Counted from the first letter of the stretch, positions 8,790-19,546 are shown. The stretch: 64,000 bases of DNA from Ancylobacter novellus DSM 506 (GCF_000092925.1 NC_014217.1:1922001-1986000); one strand, 5' to 3'. Program-made: numbers and translations. The notes: generated by a model from the letters alone, not told the origin.

Positions 8790-10112
8790 TCAGCCGGTGA
8801 TACGCGCCAGCGCCGCCGCGACCGGCAGCGTCTCGCGCGTGCCGTCGGCACGGCGCTTCAGTTCCACCATGCCGTTCGCCAGCCCCTTGGGACCGACGAT
8901 GATCTGCCAGGGCAGACCGATCAGGTCGGCCGTGGCAAATTTCGAGCCGGGCCGCTCGTCGGTGTCGTCATACAGCACGTCGATGTTGCGCGAGGCGAGC
9001 TCGGCATAGATCGCCTCGCAGGCCGCGTCCGTCGCCGCGTCGCCGACCTTGAGGTTCAGGAGGCCGACACGGAACGGCGCGATCGCCTCCGGCCAGATGA
9101 TGCCGTTCTCGTCGTGCGAGGCCTCGATGATGGCGGCGGCGAGGCGCGAGGGGCCGATGCCGTAGGAGCCCATGTGCACGGGCCGCTCCACGCCGTCCGG
9201 CCCGGCGACGGTGGCGTTCATCGGCTCGGAATATTTGGTGCCGAAATAGAAGATGTGACCCACCTCGATGCCGCGGGCGGAGAGGCGCTGTCCTTCCGGA
9301 ATCGCCTCGAACGCCGCCTCGTCATGCTTCTCCTCCGTGGCGGCATAAAGGCTGGTCCAGCGGTTCACGATGGTTTGCAGAGCCGCCGGATCCTGAAAGT
9401 CGACATCGCTGCCGGGCGTGTCCATGCCGAGATAGTCGGAATGGCAGAACACCTGGCTCTCGCCGGTGGAGGCGAGAATGATGAATTCGTGGCTGTGATT
9501 GCCGCCGATGGGGCCGGTGTCGGCCACCATCGGGATCGCCTTGAGGCCGAGCCGCTCGAAGGTGCGCAGATAGGCCACGAACATGCGGTTATAGGCGACG
9601 ACCGCGCTCTCGAAATCGAGGTCGACCGAATAGGCGTCCTTCATCAGGAACTCGCGCGAGCGCATGACGCCGAAGCGCGGGCGCACCTCGTCCCGGAACT
9701 TCCACTGGATGTGGTAGAGGTTCAGCGGCAGGTCCTTGTAGGACTTCACATAGGCCCGGACGATCTCGGTGAGCATCTCCTCATTGGTCGGCCCGAACAG
9801 CATGTCGCGCTCGTGCCGGTCCTTGATGCGCAGCATCTCCTTGCCGTAGTCGTCGTAGCGCCCGCTCTCGCGCCACAGATCGGCCGACTGGATGGTCGGC
9901 ATGAGGATCTCGATGGCGCCCGAGCGGTTCTGCTCCTCGCGCACGACGTTGCAGATCTTGTCGAGCACGCGCTTGCCCAGAGGCAGCCAGGCATAGATGC
10001 CGGCGCTCTCCTGCCGGATCATGCCGGCGCGCAGCATGAGGCGGTGCGAGACGATTTCCGCTTCCTTCGGAACTTCGCGGAGAATGGGAAGGAAATAGCG
10101 GGACAGGCGCAT
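8790..10112 (-). CDS. proS: Prolyl-tRNA synthetase (short form)
   Basis: Charges tRNA-Pro in the cytosol. At 440 residues it is the short ProS form known in alphaproteobacteria, without the roughly 180-residue editing insertion of E. coli ProS. Class II features are visible: [20 protein letters not shown] at the N-terminus, motif 2 region [21 protein letters not shown], and [16 protein letters not shown] (motif 3). The C-terminal anticodon-binding domain follows ([20 protein letters not shown]). The ATG start at 10112 is the only plausible one. lolC follows 30 bp downstream. Confidence 0.95.
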   Translation of the reverse strand: MRLSRYFLPILREVPKEAEIVSHRLMLRAGMIRQESAGIYAWLPLGKRVLDKICNVVREEQNRSGAIEILMPTIQSADLWRESGRYDDYGKEMLRIKDRHERDMLFGPTNEEMLTEIVRAYVKSYKDLPLNLYHIQWKFRDEVRPRFGVMRSREFLMKDAYSVDLDFESAVVAYNRMFVAYLRTFERLGLKAIPMVADTGPIGGNHSHEFIILASTGESQVFCHSDYLGMDTPGSDVDFQDPAALQTIVNRWTSLYAATEEKHDEAAFEAIPEGQRLSARGIEVGHIFYFGTKYSEPMNATVAGPDGVERPVHMGSYGIGPSRLAAAIIEASHDENGIIWPEAIAPFRVGLLNLKVGDAATDAACEAIYAELASRNIDVLYDDTDERPGSKFATADLIGLPWQIIVGPKGLANGMVELKRRADGTRETLPVAAALARITG

Positions 10113-10263
10113 AAGCGGAAACTCGCGATTCGACCGCGGGAGCAGTGCGGCAATGATGGCGGAGTGAAACCGGATCGGTCGCGAAAAGACAAGCCCTCGC
10201 GCGCCTTCCGTTCGGGACGCTGCCTCAGTTTGAGGCTGCGCCTGCGGATGGTAGCCTAATTCT

Positions 10264-10292
10264 GTTGCAATGCACCATCGATCTATTGCAAC
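10264..10292. promoter_or_regulatory. Spaced inverted repeat GTTGCAA-N15-TTGCAAC
   Basis: Perfect 7-bp half-sites at 10264-10270 and 10286-10292, with centres 22 bp apart (about two helical turns). This suits a dimeric or paired regulator. It lies about 150 bp upstream of proS and just before the candidate plus-strand RNA. The bound factor is unknown. Confidence 0.35.
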
Positions 10293-10299
10293 GCAAGGA

Positions 10300-10497
10300 T
10301 GACAAGCCCGCGTTCTTTGCTCTAAGCTGCGCTCCTCTAGAAAGAGGTCCGCTTATCGCTCCTTGAAGCGCGATGTCGGTCCAGGTCTCGGGAGGAATAA
10401 CGGCAAGAAAGCCCCCCGGCAGATGCCGAAACGGCACGGAATCGGGTGTGGGCGGCCAAACAAAGCAGGCGGGACCGAGGTCCCGCCTCTTTTTTTA
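10300..10497 (+). ncRNA. Candidate small RNA ending in an intrinsic terminator
   Basis: No plus-strand gene explains the strong plus-strand terminator here, which suggests a small transcript of up to about 190 nt. Two hairpins precede it: CCTCT-AGAA-AGAGG (10334-10347), which exposes a purine loop next to pyrimidine-rich sequence, and TGCCG-AAA-CGGCA (10424-10436). The 5' end is a guess because no good promoter is seen. It could be a new trans-acting sRNA. Alternatively the hairpin may mainly terminate the leftward DUF1467 transcript, since it is also moderately U-rich on that side. Confidence 0.35.
10467..10497 (+). terminator. Strong intrinsic terminator
   Basis: Perfect stem AGGCGGGACC (10467-10476) with its complement at 10479-10488; the real loop is probably CGAG. 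It is followed by CTTTTTTTA on the plus strand. On the minus strand the flank reads GCTTTGTTTGG, so it may also stop leftward transcription from DUF1467 (stop at 10547). Confidence 0.85.
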
Positions 10498-10546
10498 CCT
10501 CAAGCCAAGAGTTTTGACCCAAGGTAAACTCGCCGGCGGCAGTATT

Positions 10547-10813
10547 TCAGTAGGTTTTGACCGGCATCGGGAACATGTCGAGCCGCAGATTCCCGGTCTC
10601 GACGCCCCAGGCGAACAGCCCGACGATCACCGCCGCGATGATGGTGGTGGCGATGGCCTTGCGCAGCAGCAGCGGACGCTGCGGCGCGCCCGGCTCGGTG
10701 CCGTCCTCGATCGCGCCGTCCTCATGCTGCGAGCGCACGCCGAAGGGCAGTACGGCGAAGATCACCGTCCACCAGACAATGAAATAGATGGCGATGTACG
10801 TACCGACGCCCAT
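10547..10813 (-). CDS. DUF1467 family membrane protein
   Basis: An 88-residue protein beginning MGVGTYIAIYFIVWWTVIFA. It has two membrane helices (about 6-25 and 53-72) joined by a short loop containing LPFGVRSQHEDG, the recognisable DUF1467 signature. This family is found beside methylmalonyl-CoA epimerase genes in alphaproteobacteria, as here (9-bp gap after mce), but its role is not known. It ends the long leftward run that starts at nuoA, and the hairpin at 10467-10488 follows. Confidence 0.85.
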   Translation of the reverse strand: MGVGTYIAIYFIVWWTVIFAVLPFGVRSQHEDGAIEDGTEPGAPQRPLLLRKAIATTIIAAVIVGLFAWGVETGNLRLDMFPMPVKTY

Positions 10814-10822
10814 GGCTTCGCC

Positions 10823-11227
10823 TCACGCCTCCTCGATCTCGACAAGCGTGCCGAGAAAGTCCTTGGGATGCAGGAACAGCACCGGCTTGCCATGCGCGCC
10901 GATGCGCGGCTCGCCCGAGCCGAGCACGCGGGCGCCGGCGGCGACGAGCCGGTCACGCGCGGCGCGGATGTCCTCCACCTCGTAGCAGAGATGGTGGATG
11001 CCGCCGTCCGGGTTGCGCTCCAGGAATTTGGCGATGGGCGAGTTCTCGCCGAGCGCGCCGAGCAATTCGACCTTGGTATTGGGCAGCACGACGAAGACCG
11101 TGTTCACGCCGTGCTCGGGCTGCGGCTCGACGGCCGAGACCTCGGCCCCGAGCGTGTCGCGATAGGTGGCAATGGCCGCATCGAGGTCGGGCACCGCGAT
11201 GGCGACATGGTTCAGACGGCCGATCAT
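10823..11227 (-). CDS. mce: Methylmalonyl-CoA epimerase
   Basis: A 134-residue vicinal-oxygen-chelate protein that interconverts (R)- and (S)-methylmalonyl-CoA in propionate and branched-chain degradation. It begins MIGRLNHVAIAVPDLDAAIA, with metal ligand His7. The second module carries GGIHHLCYEVEDI and ends FLGTLVEIEEA with the final glutamate ligand. Size and layout are typical. It lies 32 bp after ribonuclease J on the same strand. Methylmalonyl-CoA mutase is not in this window. Confidence 0.93.
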   Translation of the reverse strand: MIGRLNHVAIAVPDLDAAIATYRDTLGAEVSAVEPQPEHGVNTVFVVLPNTKVELLGALGENSPIAKFLERNPDGGIHHLCYEVEDIRAARDRLVAAGARVLGSGEPRIGAHGKPVLFLHPKDFLGTLVEIEEA

Positions 11228-11259
11228 GCGAGCACGCTCCGGGTACTATCCGGCGCCCT

Positions 11260-12948
11260 TCATACCGTGATCACCAGCACATGGCAGAGCGGTTTCTTGC
11301 CCCAGGCTGCGTTCACCGAGCTGCGCACCGCACGGGTGACGGATTCGGAGACCGCGTCGGGGTCGCGCCGGCGAGGCTTGGGCAGGCCGTCGAGACAATC
11401 GAGGACCGCCTCCTCCACCACTTCGTCGAGCGGCTTGCCGCCGAGGCCGAGGCGCGGCAGGCCGGAGAGATCAATCATCGGGTCGCCCACCACCTCGCCC
11501 TTCTCGGTCATGGCAATGGCGACGGAGATGAGGCCCGAGAAGGACATGCGCCGGCGCTCGGCGACCGCCGGGTCGTCGGAACTGACCAGCACCTGCCCGT
11601 CCTTGTAGAGCCGGCCAGCGGGCACTTCCTCGATCACCTCGGCGCCGAGCGCGGGATCGGAGGAGATGAGGCGCACCATGTCGCCGTCGACGAGGCGGAT
11701 CACCTCGCGCGCGCCCATGCGGCGGGCGAGGTCGGCATGCTCGGACAGATGCAGCGGCTCGCCATGCACCGGCACCGCCACCTGCGGGCGCAGCCACTGG
11801 TACATCTGCTCCAGCTCGCCCCGGCGGGGATGGCCGGAGACGTGCACCAGCGCGTCGCGGTCGGTGATGATTTTCACCCCCTGCAGCACCAGCGCATTGA
11901 TGATTCGGTTCACCGCCCGCTCATTGCCGGGGATGGTGCGCGAGGAGAAGATCACCTGGTCGCCGGGCGAGAGCGCGATCTCGGGATGGTCGTCGTCGGC
12001 GATGCGGGCGAGGGCCGCGCGCGGCTCGCCCTGGCTGCCGGTGAGAATCGCCACCACCTTGTCGCGCGGCAGGAAGCCATAGGCGTCGACCGGACGGAAG
12101 GGCGGCAGGCCGTCGAGCAGATGCTGCTCGCGCGCCACCGTCACCACGCGCTCCATGGCGCGGCCGACGAGCACCACTTCCCTGCCCGCCTTTATCGCCG
12201 CCTCGGCGATAGAGCGGACACGGGCGACGTTGGAGGCGAAGGTCGTCACCGCCACGCGGTAGGGCGCGGCGGCTATCAGTTCGGCCAGCACCTGCTGCAC
12301 GTCGGTCTCGGAGGGCGAGATGCCCTCGCGGAAGGCGTTGGTGGAATCGCAGACAACGGCGCGCACGCCCTCGTCGCCCAGCGCGGTGAAGCGGGCGGGA
12401 TCGGTGACGTTGCCGACCACCGGGGTCGGGTCGATCTTCCAGTCGCCGGTGTGCACGACGAGACCGAGCGGCGTGCGGATGGCGAGCGCGTGGCTGTCGG
12501 GGATGGAATGGGCGACGGGGACGAACTCGACCTCGAAAGGCCCGATCTTCGCCCGCCCGCCCGAGGGCACGACATGGAACGGGATCTTCGGCGCGCCCGG
12601 CTCGCCCAGGCGGCGGGCCTCGGCCAGCGCGGCCGTGAAGGGCGTCGTGTAGACCGGGCAGCCGAGGCGCGGCCACAGGTCGACCAGCCCGCCGACATGG
12701 TCCTCATGGCCGTGGGTGATGATCAGCCCGGCGAGGTTGCCGTGCTCGGCCTCATGGGCGAGGAAGGAGACGTCCGGCATGATGATGTCGATGCCCGGCA
12801 CCTCGGGCGGGGCGAAGGAGATGCCGAGGTCGACCGCGAGCCATTTGCGCCGGTTGCGCGGGCCGTAGCCATACAGCCCGAGATTCATGCCGATTTCGCC
12901 CACGCCCCCGAGGGGAGCGAAGACCAGCTCGTCCGGCCACTTGCTCAC
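11260..12948 (-). CDS. rnj: Ribonuclease J
   Basis: Metallo-beta-lactamase/beta-CASP nuclease with 5'-3' exo- and endonuclease activity in RNA processing and decay. It has 562 residues and the zinc motif HGHEDH at 79-84, after LAVDLGISFAPPEVPGIDII. The beta-CASP region contains VHVSGHPRRGELEQMYQWLRP, and the RNase J C-terminal domain follows. The start is GTG at 12948, with AAAGG eight bases upstream. It begins 11 bp after the birA stop, so it belongs to the nuo-birA run. This links RNA turnover to respiratory transcription, as in many Hyphomicrobiales. Confidence 0.95.
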   Translation of the reverse strand: MSKWPDELVFAPLGGVGEIGMNLGLYGYGPRNRRKWLAVDLGISFAPPEVPGIDIIMPDVSFLAHEAEHGNLAGLIITHGHEDHVGGLVDLWPRLGCPVYTTPFTAALAEARRLGEPGAPKIPFHVVPSGGRAKIGPFEVEFVPVAHSIPDSHALAIRTPLGLVVHTGDWKIDPTPVVGNVTDPARFTALGDEGVRAVVCDSTNAFREGISPSETDVQQVLAELIAAAPYRVAVTTFASNVARVRSIAEAAIKAGREVVLVGRAMERVVTVAREQHLLDGLPPFRPVDAYGFLPRDKVVAILTGSQGEPRAALARIADDDHPEIALSPGDQVIFSSRTIPGNERAVNRIINALVLQGVKIITDRDALVHVSGHPRRGELEQMYQWLRPQVAVPVHGEPLHLSEHADLARRMGAREVIRLVDGDMVRLISSDPALGAEVIEEVPAGRLYKDGQVLVSSDDPAVAERRRMSFSGLISVAIAMTEKGEVVGDPMIDLSGLPRLGLGGKPLDEVVEEAVLDCLDGLPKPRRRDPDAVSESVTRAVRSSVNAAWGKKPLCHVLVITV

Positions 12949-12959
12949 TCAATTGCCTT

Positions 12960-13715
12960 TCACGCTTGCGCGCCGGCCGACGGGAACACGTCGCCGGCGC
13001 TGATCGTCTCGCGCACCCCGTCCGGGCGGCGCAGAACCATAGCACCCGAAAAGTCGAGCGCCTCGAAAACTCCTTCCGACTGCCGCTCGCCGAACCGCAC
13101 CGTGACCGGCTTGCCGAGGCCCGCCGCGCGCAGCACCCAGGCGTCGCGGGTGCGCGCGAACCCCTCCCCGCCGGCCCACTCAGCGAGGCGCGCGCGCATG
13201 GCGGCGTCGAGCGCGGCGAGCAGGCCGGGCGGGTCGGTCGGATAGCCGGCCGCGGTGAGATCCGTGCAGGGATAGGGCGTGTCGGCGGGATGATGAGCGC
13301 AGTTGACGCCGAAGCCGATCACCGTGGCGGTGTGTCCGCCGGGCAGCGCCGCGCCTTCCAGCAGGATGCCGGCGAGCTTGGCGCCGTCGATCAGCACGTC
13401 GTTCGGCCATTTCAGCCCGATACGCAGCGGGTCGATGCCCGTCACCGCCCGCACCGCGTCGTAGAGCGCGAGCGCCGCCACGAAGCACAGCTCCGCCTGG
13501 CGGGCGGCCGGGCCGGGGTCGGCGAGCAGCAGCGAGGCGTAGAGGTTGCCCGACTCGGAGGTCCACGGACGGCCGCGCCGGCCGCGCCCGCCGGTCTGCC
13601 GCTCGGCGACGAACCAGCGCGGCGCCGGCCCGGAGGCACGGGCCAGCGCCTCCGCATTGGTGGAGCCGATGCTGTCGAAGCGGACGACCGGGGTCGCGCC
13701 GGGCGGCTCTGCCAT
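12960..13715 (-). CDS. birA: Biotin--[acetyl-CoA-carboxylase] ligase
   Basis: Attaches biotin to biotin carboxyl carrier protein. It has 251 residues with the biotinyl-AMP loop GGRGRRGRPW (42-51) and KWPNDV (102-107). The N-terminal DNA-binding domain of E. coli BirA is absent, so it is an enzyme only, not a biotin-operon repressor. The ATG at 13715 lies 2 bp after the nuoN stop, so translation is probably coupled; longer upstream reading only enters nuoN out of frame. ribonuclease J follows. Confidence 0.93.
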   Translation of the reverse strand: MAEPPGATPVVRFDSIGSTNAEALARASGPAPRWFVAERQTGGRGRRGRPWTSESGNLYASLLLADPGPAARQAELCFVAALALYDAVRAVTGIDPLRIGLKWPNDVLIDGAKLAGILLEGAALPGGHTATVIGFGVNCAHHPADTPYPCTDLTAAGYPTDPPGLLAALDAAMRARLAEWAGGEGFARTRDAWVLRAAGLGKPVTVRFGERQSEGVFEALDFSGAMVLRRPDGVRETISAGDVFPSAGAQA

Positions 13716-13717
13716 CC

Positions 13718-15145
13718 TCAGAAGAGCGCCCGCGCCGCCACGTCCGCCGCCGCCAGCAGCGGCGCCGGATAGACGAAGAACAGCAGCGTGAACAGGCCGG
13801 ACACGCCCAGCACCATGCGCAGCTCGGTCGGCATGGGCTCGAAGCCCGGCGCCGGCTCGTCGAAGTACATCACCTTGACGATACGCAGATAGTAGAAAGC
13901 GCCGACCACGCTGGTGAGCACGCCGATGACGGCGAGCGTGTACAGCCCCGCCTCGATGGCGGCGAGGAAGATGTAGTATTTGGCGAGGAAGCCCGCCAGC
14001 GGCGGGATGCCGGCCAGCGAGAACATCAGCGCCGCCAGGAAGAACGCCATCAGCGGACGGGTGCGGGCGAGGCCGGCAAGGTCCTCGTAGTTCTCCACCA
14101 CCCCGTCCTTGCGCCGCATCGAGAGGATGCAGGCAAAGGTGCCGAGCGTCATCGCCATGTAGATGGTCATGTAGACCAGCACGCCGCGCACGCCCTGCTC
14201 GGTGCCCGCCGCGAGGCCCACCAGCGCGTAGCCCATATGGCCGATGGAGGAATAGGCCATGAGGCGCTTGAGGTTGCGCTGGCCGATGGCGGCGAAGGAG
14301 CCGAGCGCCATGGAGGCGATGGCGACGAAGACGACGATCTGCTGCCACTGATGGGTGACGTTGGGCAGCGCCTCGGCGGCGAAGCGCACGAACACCGCCA
14401 TGGCGGCGACCTTGGGCGCAGCGGCGAAGAAGGCGGTCACCGGGGTCGGCGAGCCCTCATAGACGTCGGGCGTCCACATGTGGAACGGCACGGCCGAGAC
14501 CTTGAAGCACAGGCCGGCGAACATGAAGACGATGCCGAAGATCAGGCCGAGCGAGGGCTCGCGCGCCGCCTCGGCGATGCGCTCGAAATTCACCGAGCCG
14601 GTGAAGCCGTAGATCAGCGAGGCGCCGTAGAGCAGCATGCCGGACGACAACGCGCCGAGCACGAAGTACTTCAGGCCGGCCTCGGTGGAGCGCACGGAAT
14701 CGCGGTTGTTGGCAGCGATCACGTAGAGCGCGAGGCTCATCAGCTCCAGGCCCATATAGAGCGCGATCAGGTCGCCGGCCGAGATCAGCATCATCATGCC
14801 GAGGGTCGACAGCAGCACCAGGATCGGGAACTCGAAACGGCTCTGCTTCTCGACCTTCAGCCACTCCACCGACATGGCGAGCGTGCCGCCCGCGCCGAGC
14901 AGCGCCAGCACCTTCAGGAAGCGGGAATATTCGTCCACCTGGAAGGAGCCGCCGAACAGCGTCGCCTCGGACGGGCCGAGCAGCACGAGCACCAGCGCCG
15001 CGAACAGTGCGGCGAGCGTCAGGCCGTTCACCGTGTCGGTCGACTTCGGGCCGACGATGGCGCCGAACAGCAGCAGCAGGATAGCCGAGACGGCGAGCAG
15101 CAGTTCCGGCAGCGCGGGGCCGAGCGCAGCGAGGGTGAAGGTCAT
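13718..15145 (-). CDS. nuoN: NADH-quinone oxidoreductase subunit N
   Basis: Antiporter-like membrane subunit of complex I, 475 residues with about 14 helices. Typical segments are [32 protein letters not shown] and [20 protein letters not shown], the last a discontinuous-helix motif with the conserved lysine. [12 protein letters not shown] follows. It is the last subunit gene of the nuo operon, 31 bp after nuoM, and is followed at 2 bp by birA. Confidence 0.97.
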   Translation of the reverse strand: MTFTLAALGPALPELLLAVSAILLLLFGAIVGPKSTDTVNGLTLAALFAALVLVLLGPSEATLFGGSFQVDEYSRFLKVLALLGAGGTLAMSVEWLKVEKQSRFEFPILVLLSTLGMMMLISAGDLIALYMGLELMSLALYVIAANNRDSVRSTEAGLKYFVLGALSSGMLLYGASLIYGFTGSVNFERIAEAAREPSLGLIFGIVFMFAGLCFKVSAVPFHMWTPDVYEGSPTPVTAFFAAAPKVAAMAVFVRFAAEALPNVTHQWQQIVVFVAIASMALGSFAAIGQRNLKRLMAYSSIGHMGYALVGLAAGTEQGVRGVLVYMTIYMAMTLGTFACILSMRRKDGVVENYEDLAGLARTRPLMAFFLAALMFSLAGIPPLAGFLAKYYIFLAAIEAGLYTLAVIGVLTSVVGAFYYLRIVKVMYFDEPAPGFEPMPTELRMVLGVSGLFTLLFFVYPAPLLAAADVAARALF

Positions 15146-15176
15146 CGAAGGGGCTCCGCGAAGGTCATGTGTCGGA

Positions 15177-16691
15177 TCATGGCAGCATCAGCGCGGCGGC
15201 CTTGACGGCGCCGGCGGCGACGTCGGCGCGCGCGACGATCGCGCCCACCGCCACGTTGCAGGCGTCGAGGATCGGCTGCGGCCAGACGCCGAAGAGGATA
15301 GTGAGCAGCAGCAACGGCACGAGCGAGAGCATCTCGCGCCCGCTGAGGTCGGTCAGCCCCTTCAGGCTCTCCTTCTCCAGCGCCCCGAAGATCACCCGGC
15401 GGTAGAGCCAGAGCGCATAGGCGGCGGAGAGGATGACGCCGGTGGTGGCGAAGAAGGCGACCCAGGTGTTGCGGCCGAAGGTGGCCAGCAGGGTCAGGAA
15501 CTCGCCGATGAAGCCCGAGGTGCCCGGCAGGCCGACATTGGCCATGGTGAACACCATGAACACCGTTGCGTAGAGCGGCATGCGGTGGACGATGCCGCCA
15601 TAGGCCGCGATCTCGCGGGTGTGCATGCGGTCATAGATCACGCCGACGCACAGGAACAGCGCGCCCGACACGAAGCCGTGGCTGACCATCTGGAACACCG
15701 CGCCCTGGATACCCTCTTGGGTCAGGGTGAAGATGCCCATAGTCACGTAGCCCATATGAGCGATCGAGGAGTAGGCGATCAGCTTCTTGATGTCCTCCTG
15801 CATCAGGGCGACCAGCGAGGTGTAGACGATCGCGATCACCGAGAGCGTGAAGACGAAGGGCGCGAAATAGGCCGACGCCTCCGGGAACATGGGCAGGCTG
15901 AAGCGCAGGAAGCCGTAGCCGCCCATCTTCAGCAGGATGCCCGCCAGGATGACCGAGCCGGCGGTCGGCGCCTCGACATGGGCGTCGGGCAGCCAGGTGT
16001 GCACCGGCCACATCGGCATCTTCACCGCGAAGGAGGCGAAGAAGGCGATCCACAGCCAGTACTGCATGCGGGACGGGAAGCCGTGCTTGAGCAGCACCGC
16101 GATGTCGGTCGTGCCCGCCTGCCAGTACATGGCCATGATGGCGAGCATCATCAGCACCGAGCCGGCGAGCGTGTAGAGGAAGAACTTGAAGGTGGCGTAG
16201 ATGCGCCGCTTGCCGCCCCAGATGCCGATGATGAGGAACATCGGGATCAGGCCGCCTTCGAAGAAGATGTAGAACTGCAGCAGGTCCAGAGACGCGAAGG
16301 TGCCGATCATCAGCGTCTCGAGCACCAGGAAGCAGATCATGTACTCCTTGACGCGCACATGGATCGATTCCCAGCTCGCCAGGATGCACATCGGCATCAG
16401 GAGCGTGGTGAGCAGCAGGAAGGGCAGCGAGATGCCGTCGACGCCCATGCGGTAGGCGGCGAAGTCGCCGAGCCAGGCCCGGTGCTCGACGAACTGGAAC
16501 TCGGTGCCGGCCATGTCGAAGCCGGCCAGCAGCAGCAGCGAGATAACGAAGGTGACGAGCGTCGCCCACAGCGCCACCCAGCGGGCGTTGCGCTGCGCGA
16601 CCTCGTCGTCGCCGCGGATCATCAGGACGATGAGCAGCGCGCCGACGAGCGGCAGGAAGGTGACGACGGAAAGGATGGGCCAGTCGTACAT
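15177..16691 (-). CDS. nuoM: NADH-quinone oxidoreductase subunit M
   Basis: Proton-pumping antiporter-like subunit of complex I, 504 residues. It starts [20 protein letters not shown] at the ATG at 16691, which shares one base with the nuoL stop (ATGA), so the pair is translationally coupled. [20 protein letters not shown] carries the conserved lysine of the half-channel, and [15 protein letters not shown] is typical. All 14 expected helices are present and no frame break is seen. Confidence 0.97.
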   Translation of the reverse strand: MYDWPILSVVTFLPLVGALLIVLMIRGDDEVAQRNARWVALWATLVTFVISLLLLAGFDMAGTEFQFVEHRAWLGDFAAYRMGVDGISLPFLLLTTLLMPMCILASWESIHVRVKEYMICFLVLETLMIGTFASLDLLQFYIFFEGGLIPMFLIIGIWGGKRRIYATFKFFLYTLAGSVLMMLAIMAMYWQAGTTDIAVLLKHGFPSRMQYWLWIAFFASFAVKMPMWPVHTWLPDAHVEAPTAGSVILAGILLKMGGYGFLRFSLPMFPEASAYFAPFVFTLSVIAIVYTSLVALMQEDIKKLIAYSSIAHMGYVTMGIFTLTQEGIQGAVFQMVSHGFVSGALFLCVGVIYDRMHTREIAAYGGIVHRMPLYATVFMVFTMANVGLPGTSGFIGEFLTLLATFGRNTWVAFFATTGVILSAAYALWLYRRVIFGALEKESLKGLTDLSGREMLSLVPLLLLTILFGVWPQPILDACNVAVGAIVARADVAAGAVKAAALMLP

Positions 16692-18619
16692 CAGTGCGCG
16701 CCCCCGAACATGAACCAGGTGATGAGGGCCGCGACGCCCACCAGCATCACGAACGCATAGTGGTAGAGATAGCCGGTCTGCAGCCGCACCACCCGGTTGG
16801 TGACGTCGATGACGCGGGCGGAGACGCCGTTCGGGCCGTAGCCGTCGATGACGCGCATGTCGCCCTGCTTCCACAGGAAGGTGCCGAGCCACATGGCCGG
16901 GCGCACGAACAGGAAGTCGTAGATCTCGTCGAAGTACCACTTGTTGAGCAGGAAGCGGTACAGCACATCGTTCTGCTTCGCGAGCGCCTTCGGCACCGCG
17001 GTGTCGGCGATGTACATCCAGTAGGCGACCAGGAAGCCGAGCACCATCATCACCGTCGGCGACCACTTGGCCCAAGCCGGGATGTGGTGGATCTCCTCGA
17101 GGATCTTGTTCTCCGTGCCCATGAAGATGGACTCGCGGAAGAAGTGGTCGACGTCGTGCCCGACGAAGTACGGGTAGAAGATCATGCCGGCGAAGACGGC
17201 GCCGATGGCCAGCACGCCGAGCGGCACCAGCATGGTGAGCGGCGATTCATGCGCATGCTCGTAGTGATGGTGGTCGTGCGGATGGCCATGGAAGGTCATG
17301 AACATCTGCCGCCAGGTGTAGAACGAGGTCAGCGCCGCGGCGGCCACCGTCATGATGAAGGCATAGCTCGACACCGGGCTATGGCTCATGAACGCGCTCT
17401 CGATGATCGCGTCCTTGGAGAAATAGCCGGCGGTGAAGGGGAAGCCGGTGAGCGCCAGGCCGCCGATCAGCATGGTGGCGTAGGTGAAGGGGATCTTCCG
17501 CCACAGCCCGCCCATGTGCCGCATGTCCTGCTCATGGTGCATCGCGTGGATCACCGAGCCGGCGGCAAGGAACAGCAGCGCCTTGAAGAAGCCGTGCGTG
17601 AACAGGTGGAAGATGCCGACCGAATAGGCGCCGGCGCCCAATGCCACGAACATGTAGCCGAGCTGCGAGCAGGTCGAGTAGGCAATGACGCGCTTGATGT
17701 CGTTCTGCACGCAGCCGACGGTGGCGGCGAAGATCGCGGTCGAGGCGCCGACGAACATCACCACGTTGAGCGCGGTCTGCGACAGCTCGAACAGCGGCGA
17801 CAGGCGCGCCACCATGAACACGCCGGCGGTCACCATGGTCGCGGCATGGATGAGCGCGGAGACCGGGGTCGGGCCTTCCATCGCGTCCGGCAGCCAGGTG
17901 TGCAGGCCGAGCTGGGCCGACTTGCCCATGGCGCCGACGAACAGCAGCAGGCAGATGACGGTCGGCGCGTGCCACTCATGGCCGAGGAACAGGATGTTCT
18001 TGTCCATCAGCGAGGGCGCCGTGGCGAAGACCTGCTCGAAGGCGACCGAGCCGGTCATCAGGAACACGGCGAAGATGCCGAGCGCGAAGCCGAAATCGCC
18101 GACGCGGTTGACCACGAAGGCCTTGATCGCCGCGGCGCAGGCCGACGGCTTGTCGTACCAGAAGCCGATCAGCAGATAGGAGGCGAGGCCCACGCCCTCC
18201 CAGCCGAAGAACAGCTGGACCAGATTGTCGCTGGTCACCAACATCAGCATGGCGAAGGTGAAGAGCGAGAGATACGCGAAGAAGCGCGGCCGGCTCGGGT
18301 CCTCGTGCATGTACCCCATGGAATAGAGGTGCACGAGCGAGGAGACGGTGGTGACGAGCACCAGCATCACCGCGGTCAGCGTGTCGACGCGGATCGCCCA
18401 GGTGACGTCGAGGTCGCCCGAGGCCATCCAGGTGAACAGCTCAATCGTGCCTTCCTGCCCGCCGAACGCCGTCTGGAAGAAGACGATCCAGGAGAAGAAG
18501 GCGGAGACGAAGAGCAGGCCGGTGGTGACGAGCTCGGAGGCCCGCGCGCCGATCAGCCGGCCGAACAGGCCGGCGACGAGGAAGCCGACGAGAGGGAGGA
18601 AGACGATCGCCTGATACAT
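16691..18619 (-). CDS. nuoL: NADH-quinone oxidoreductase subunit L
   Basis: Largest antiporter-like subunit of complex I, 642 residues, with the long C-terminal lateral helix that runs along NuoM and NuoN. Recognised by [60 protein letters not shown] and [21 protein letters not shown] histidine-rich loop (about 468-480; [15 protein letters not shown]) sits between helices and is seen in many alphaproteobacterial NuoL proteins. It lies 10 bp after nuoK and overlaps nuoM by one base. Confidence 0.97.
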   Translation of the reverse strand: MYQAIVFLPLVGFLVAGLFGRLIGARASELVTTGLLFVSAFFSWIVFFQTAFGGQEGTIELFTWMASGDLDVTWAIRVDTLTAVMLVLVTTVSSLVHLYSMGYMHEDPSRPRFFAYLSLFTFAMLMLVTSDNLVQLFFGWEGVGLASYLLIGFWYDKPSACAAAIKAFVVNRVGDFGFALGIFAVFLMTGSVAFEQVFATAPSLMDKNILFLGHEWHAPTVICLLLFVGAMGKSAQLGLHTWLPDAMEGPTPVSALIHAATMVTAGVFMVARLSPLFELSQTALNVVMFVGASTAIFAATVGCVQNDIKRVIAYSTCSQLGYMFVALGAGAYSVGIFHLFTHGFFKALLFLAAGSVIHAMHHEQDMRHMGGLWRKIPFTYATMLIGGLALTGFPFTAGYFSKDAIIESAFMSHSPVSSYAFIMTVAAAALTSFYTWRQMFMTFHGHPHDHHHYEHAHESPLTMLVPLGVLAIGAVFAGMIFYPYFVGHDVDHFFRESIFMGTENKILEEIHHIPAWAKWSPTVMMVLGFLVAYWMYIADTAVPKALAKQNDVLYRFLLNKWYFDEIYDFLFVRPAMWLGTFLWKQGDMRVIDGYGPNGVSARVIDVTNRVVRLQTGYLYHYAFVMLVGVAALITWFMFGGAH

Positions 18620-18629
18620 GGGAGCGCGC

Positions 18630-18938
18630 TCAGCCCTTCATCGTGTTGATGTCCTCGACGGCGATCGAACCGCGGTTGCGGTAGAACACCACGAGGATGG
18701 CGAGGCCGATGGCGGCCTCGGCGGCGGCGGCCGTCAGCACGAACAGGGCGAAGACCTGGCCGACGATGTTGCCGAGGAAGACCGAGAAGGCGACGAGGTT
18801 GATGTTCACCGCCAGCAGGATGAGCTCGACCGACATCAGGATGACGATCACGTTCTTCCGATTGAGGAAGATGCCGAGCGTGCCGAGCGTGAACAGGATC
18901 GCCGCGACGGTCAGGTAGTGCGGAAGACCGATCACCAT
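18630..18938 (-). CDS. nuoK: NADH-quinone oxidoreductase subunit K
   Basis: Complex I membrane subunit of 102 residues with three helices. It starts [20 protein letters not shown]. The two conserved membrane glutamates are in [10 protein letters not shown] and [17 protein letters not shown]. The start is 2 bp after the nuoJ stop. Confidence 0.96.
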   Translation of the reverse strand: MVIGLPHYLTVAAILFTLGTLGIFLNRKNVIVILMSVELILLAVNINLVAFSVFLGNIVGQVFALFVLTAAAAEAAIGLAILVVFYRNRGSIAVEDINTMKG

Positions 18939-18940
18939 GC

Positions 18941-19546
18941 TCAGAGCCCCTTGCCGGACGGCACCTTGACGACGTCGATCGCCATCGCCTTGGTGCGCGC
19001 GTTCTGGACCGGGACGCTCTGGCGCTTGACGTTCTCCTTGTGGCGGAGCGTCAGCACGATGGCGCCGATCATGGCGACCAGCAGGATGAGGCCGGCCGCC
19101 TGGAAGAAGAAGACGTAGTCGGTGTAGAGCACCCGGCCGATCTGCACCGCGTTCGACGCGCCCGGCGCGGCCGAGGCGACGGCCCCGGTGACGCCCTCGC
19201 CGAAGGTCCAGGTGCCTAGCACCAGCACAAGCTCGGCGAGGAAGACGAGGCCGACCAGCACGCCCACCGGCAGGTACTGCAGGAAGCCCTGGCGCAGCTC
19301 GACGAAGTCGACGTCGAGCATCATCACCACGAACAGGAACAGCACCGCCACCGCACCGACATAGACGACGACCAGCAGCATGGCGAGGTACTCGGCGCCG
19401 ATCAGGATGAACAGGCCCGAGGCGTTCACGAAGGTCAGGATCAGGAACAGGACCGAGTGGACCGGGTTGCGCGAGGCGATGACCATGAAGGCCGACGCCA
19501 CGGCGACGCCGGCGAACAAATAGAAGAACAGCGCGGCGAGGCTCAT
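18941..19546 (-). CDS. nuoJ: NADH-quinone oxidoreductase subunit J
   Basis: Complex I membrane subunit of 201 residues with five helices: [20 protein letters not shown] and then [20 protein letters not shown] (the pi-bulge helix TM3). The ATG at 19546 is chosen over an in-frame GTG three codons upstream because GAGGGG lies eight bases before the ATG. A hydrophilic tail ends VKVPSGKGL. An 88-bp gap separates it from nuoI, with no clear structure. Confidence 0.95.
   Translation of the reverse strand: MSLAALFFYLFAGVAVASAFMVIASRNPVHSVLFLILTFVNASGLFILIGAEYLAMLLVVVYVGAVAVLFLFVVMMLDVDFVELRQGFLQYLPVGVLVGLVFLAELVLVLGTWTFGEGVTGAVASAAPGASNAVQIGRVLYTDYVFFFQAAGLILLVAMIGAIVLTLRHKENVKRQSVPVQNARTKAMAIDVVKVPSGKGL

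Larger units (their letters stand above)
10113..10546. other. Intergenic region upstream of proS with signals on both strands
   Basis: This 434-bp stretch has no convincing protein gene. It holds a spaced inverted repeat at 10264-10292, a 6-bp hairpin near 10230, two short plus-strand hairpins (10334-10347 and 10424-10436) and a strong plus-strand intrinsic terminator ending near 10497. An open frame from 10373 runs straight through the terminator and has no codon character, so it was not called. Confidence 0.6.

Noticed and set aside
6762..10259. 1165-codon plus-strand open frame opposite lolD, lolC and proS
   Set aside because: Composition is His/Gly/Arg-rich shadow sequence and three recognised genes lie on the other strand.
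10373..10540. Plus-strand frame through the terminator near proS
   Set aside because: It reads through a perfect intrinsic terminator and translates to Arg/Gly/Pro-rich filler.
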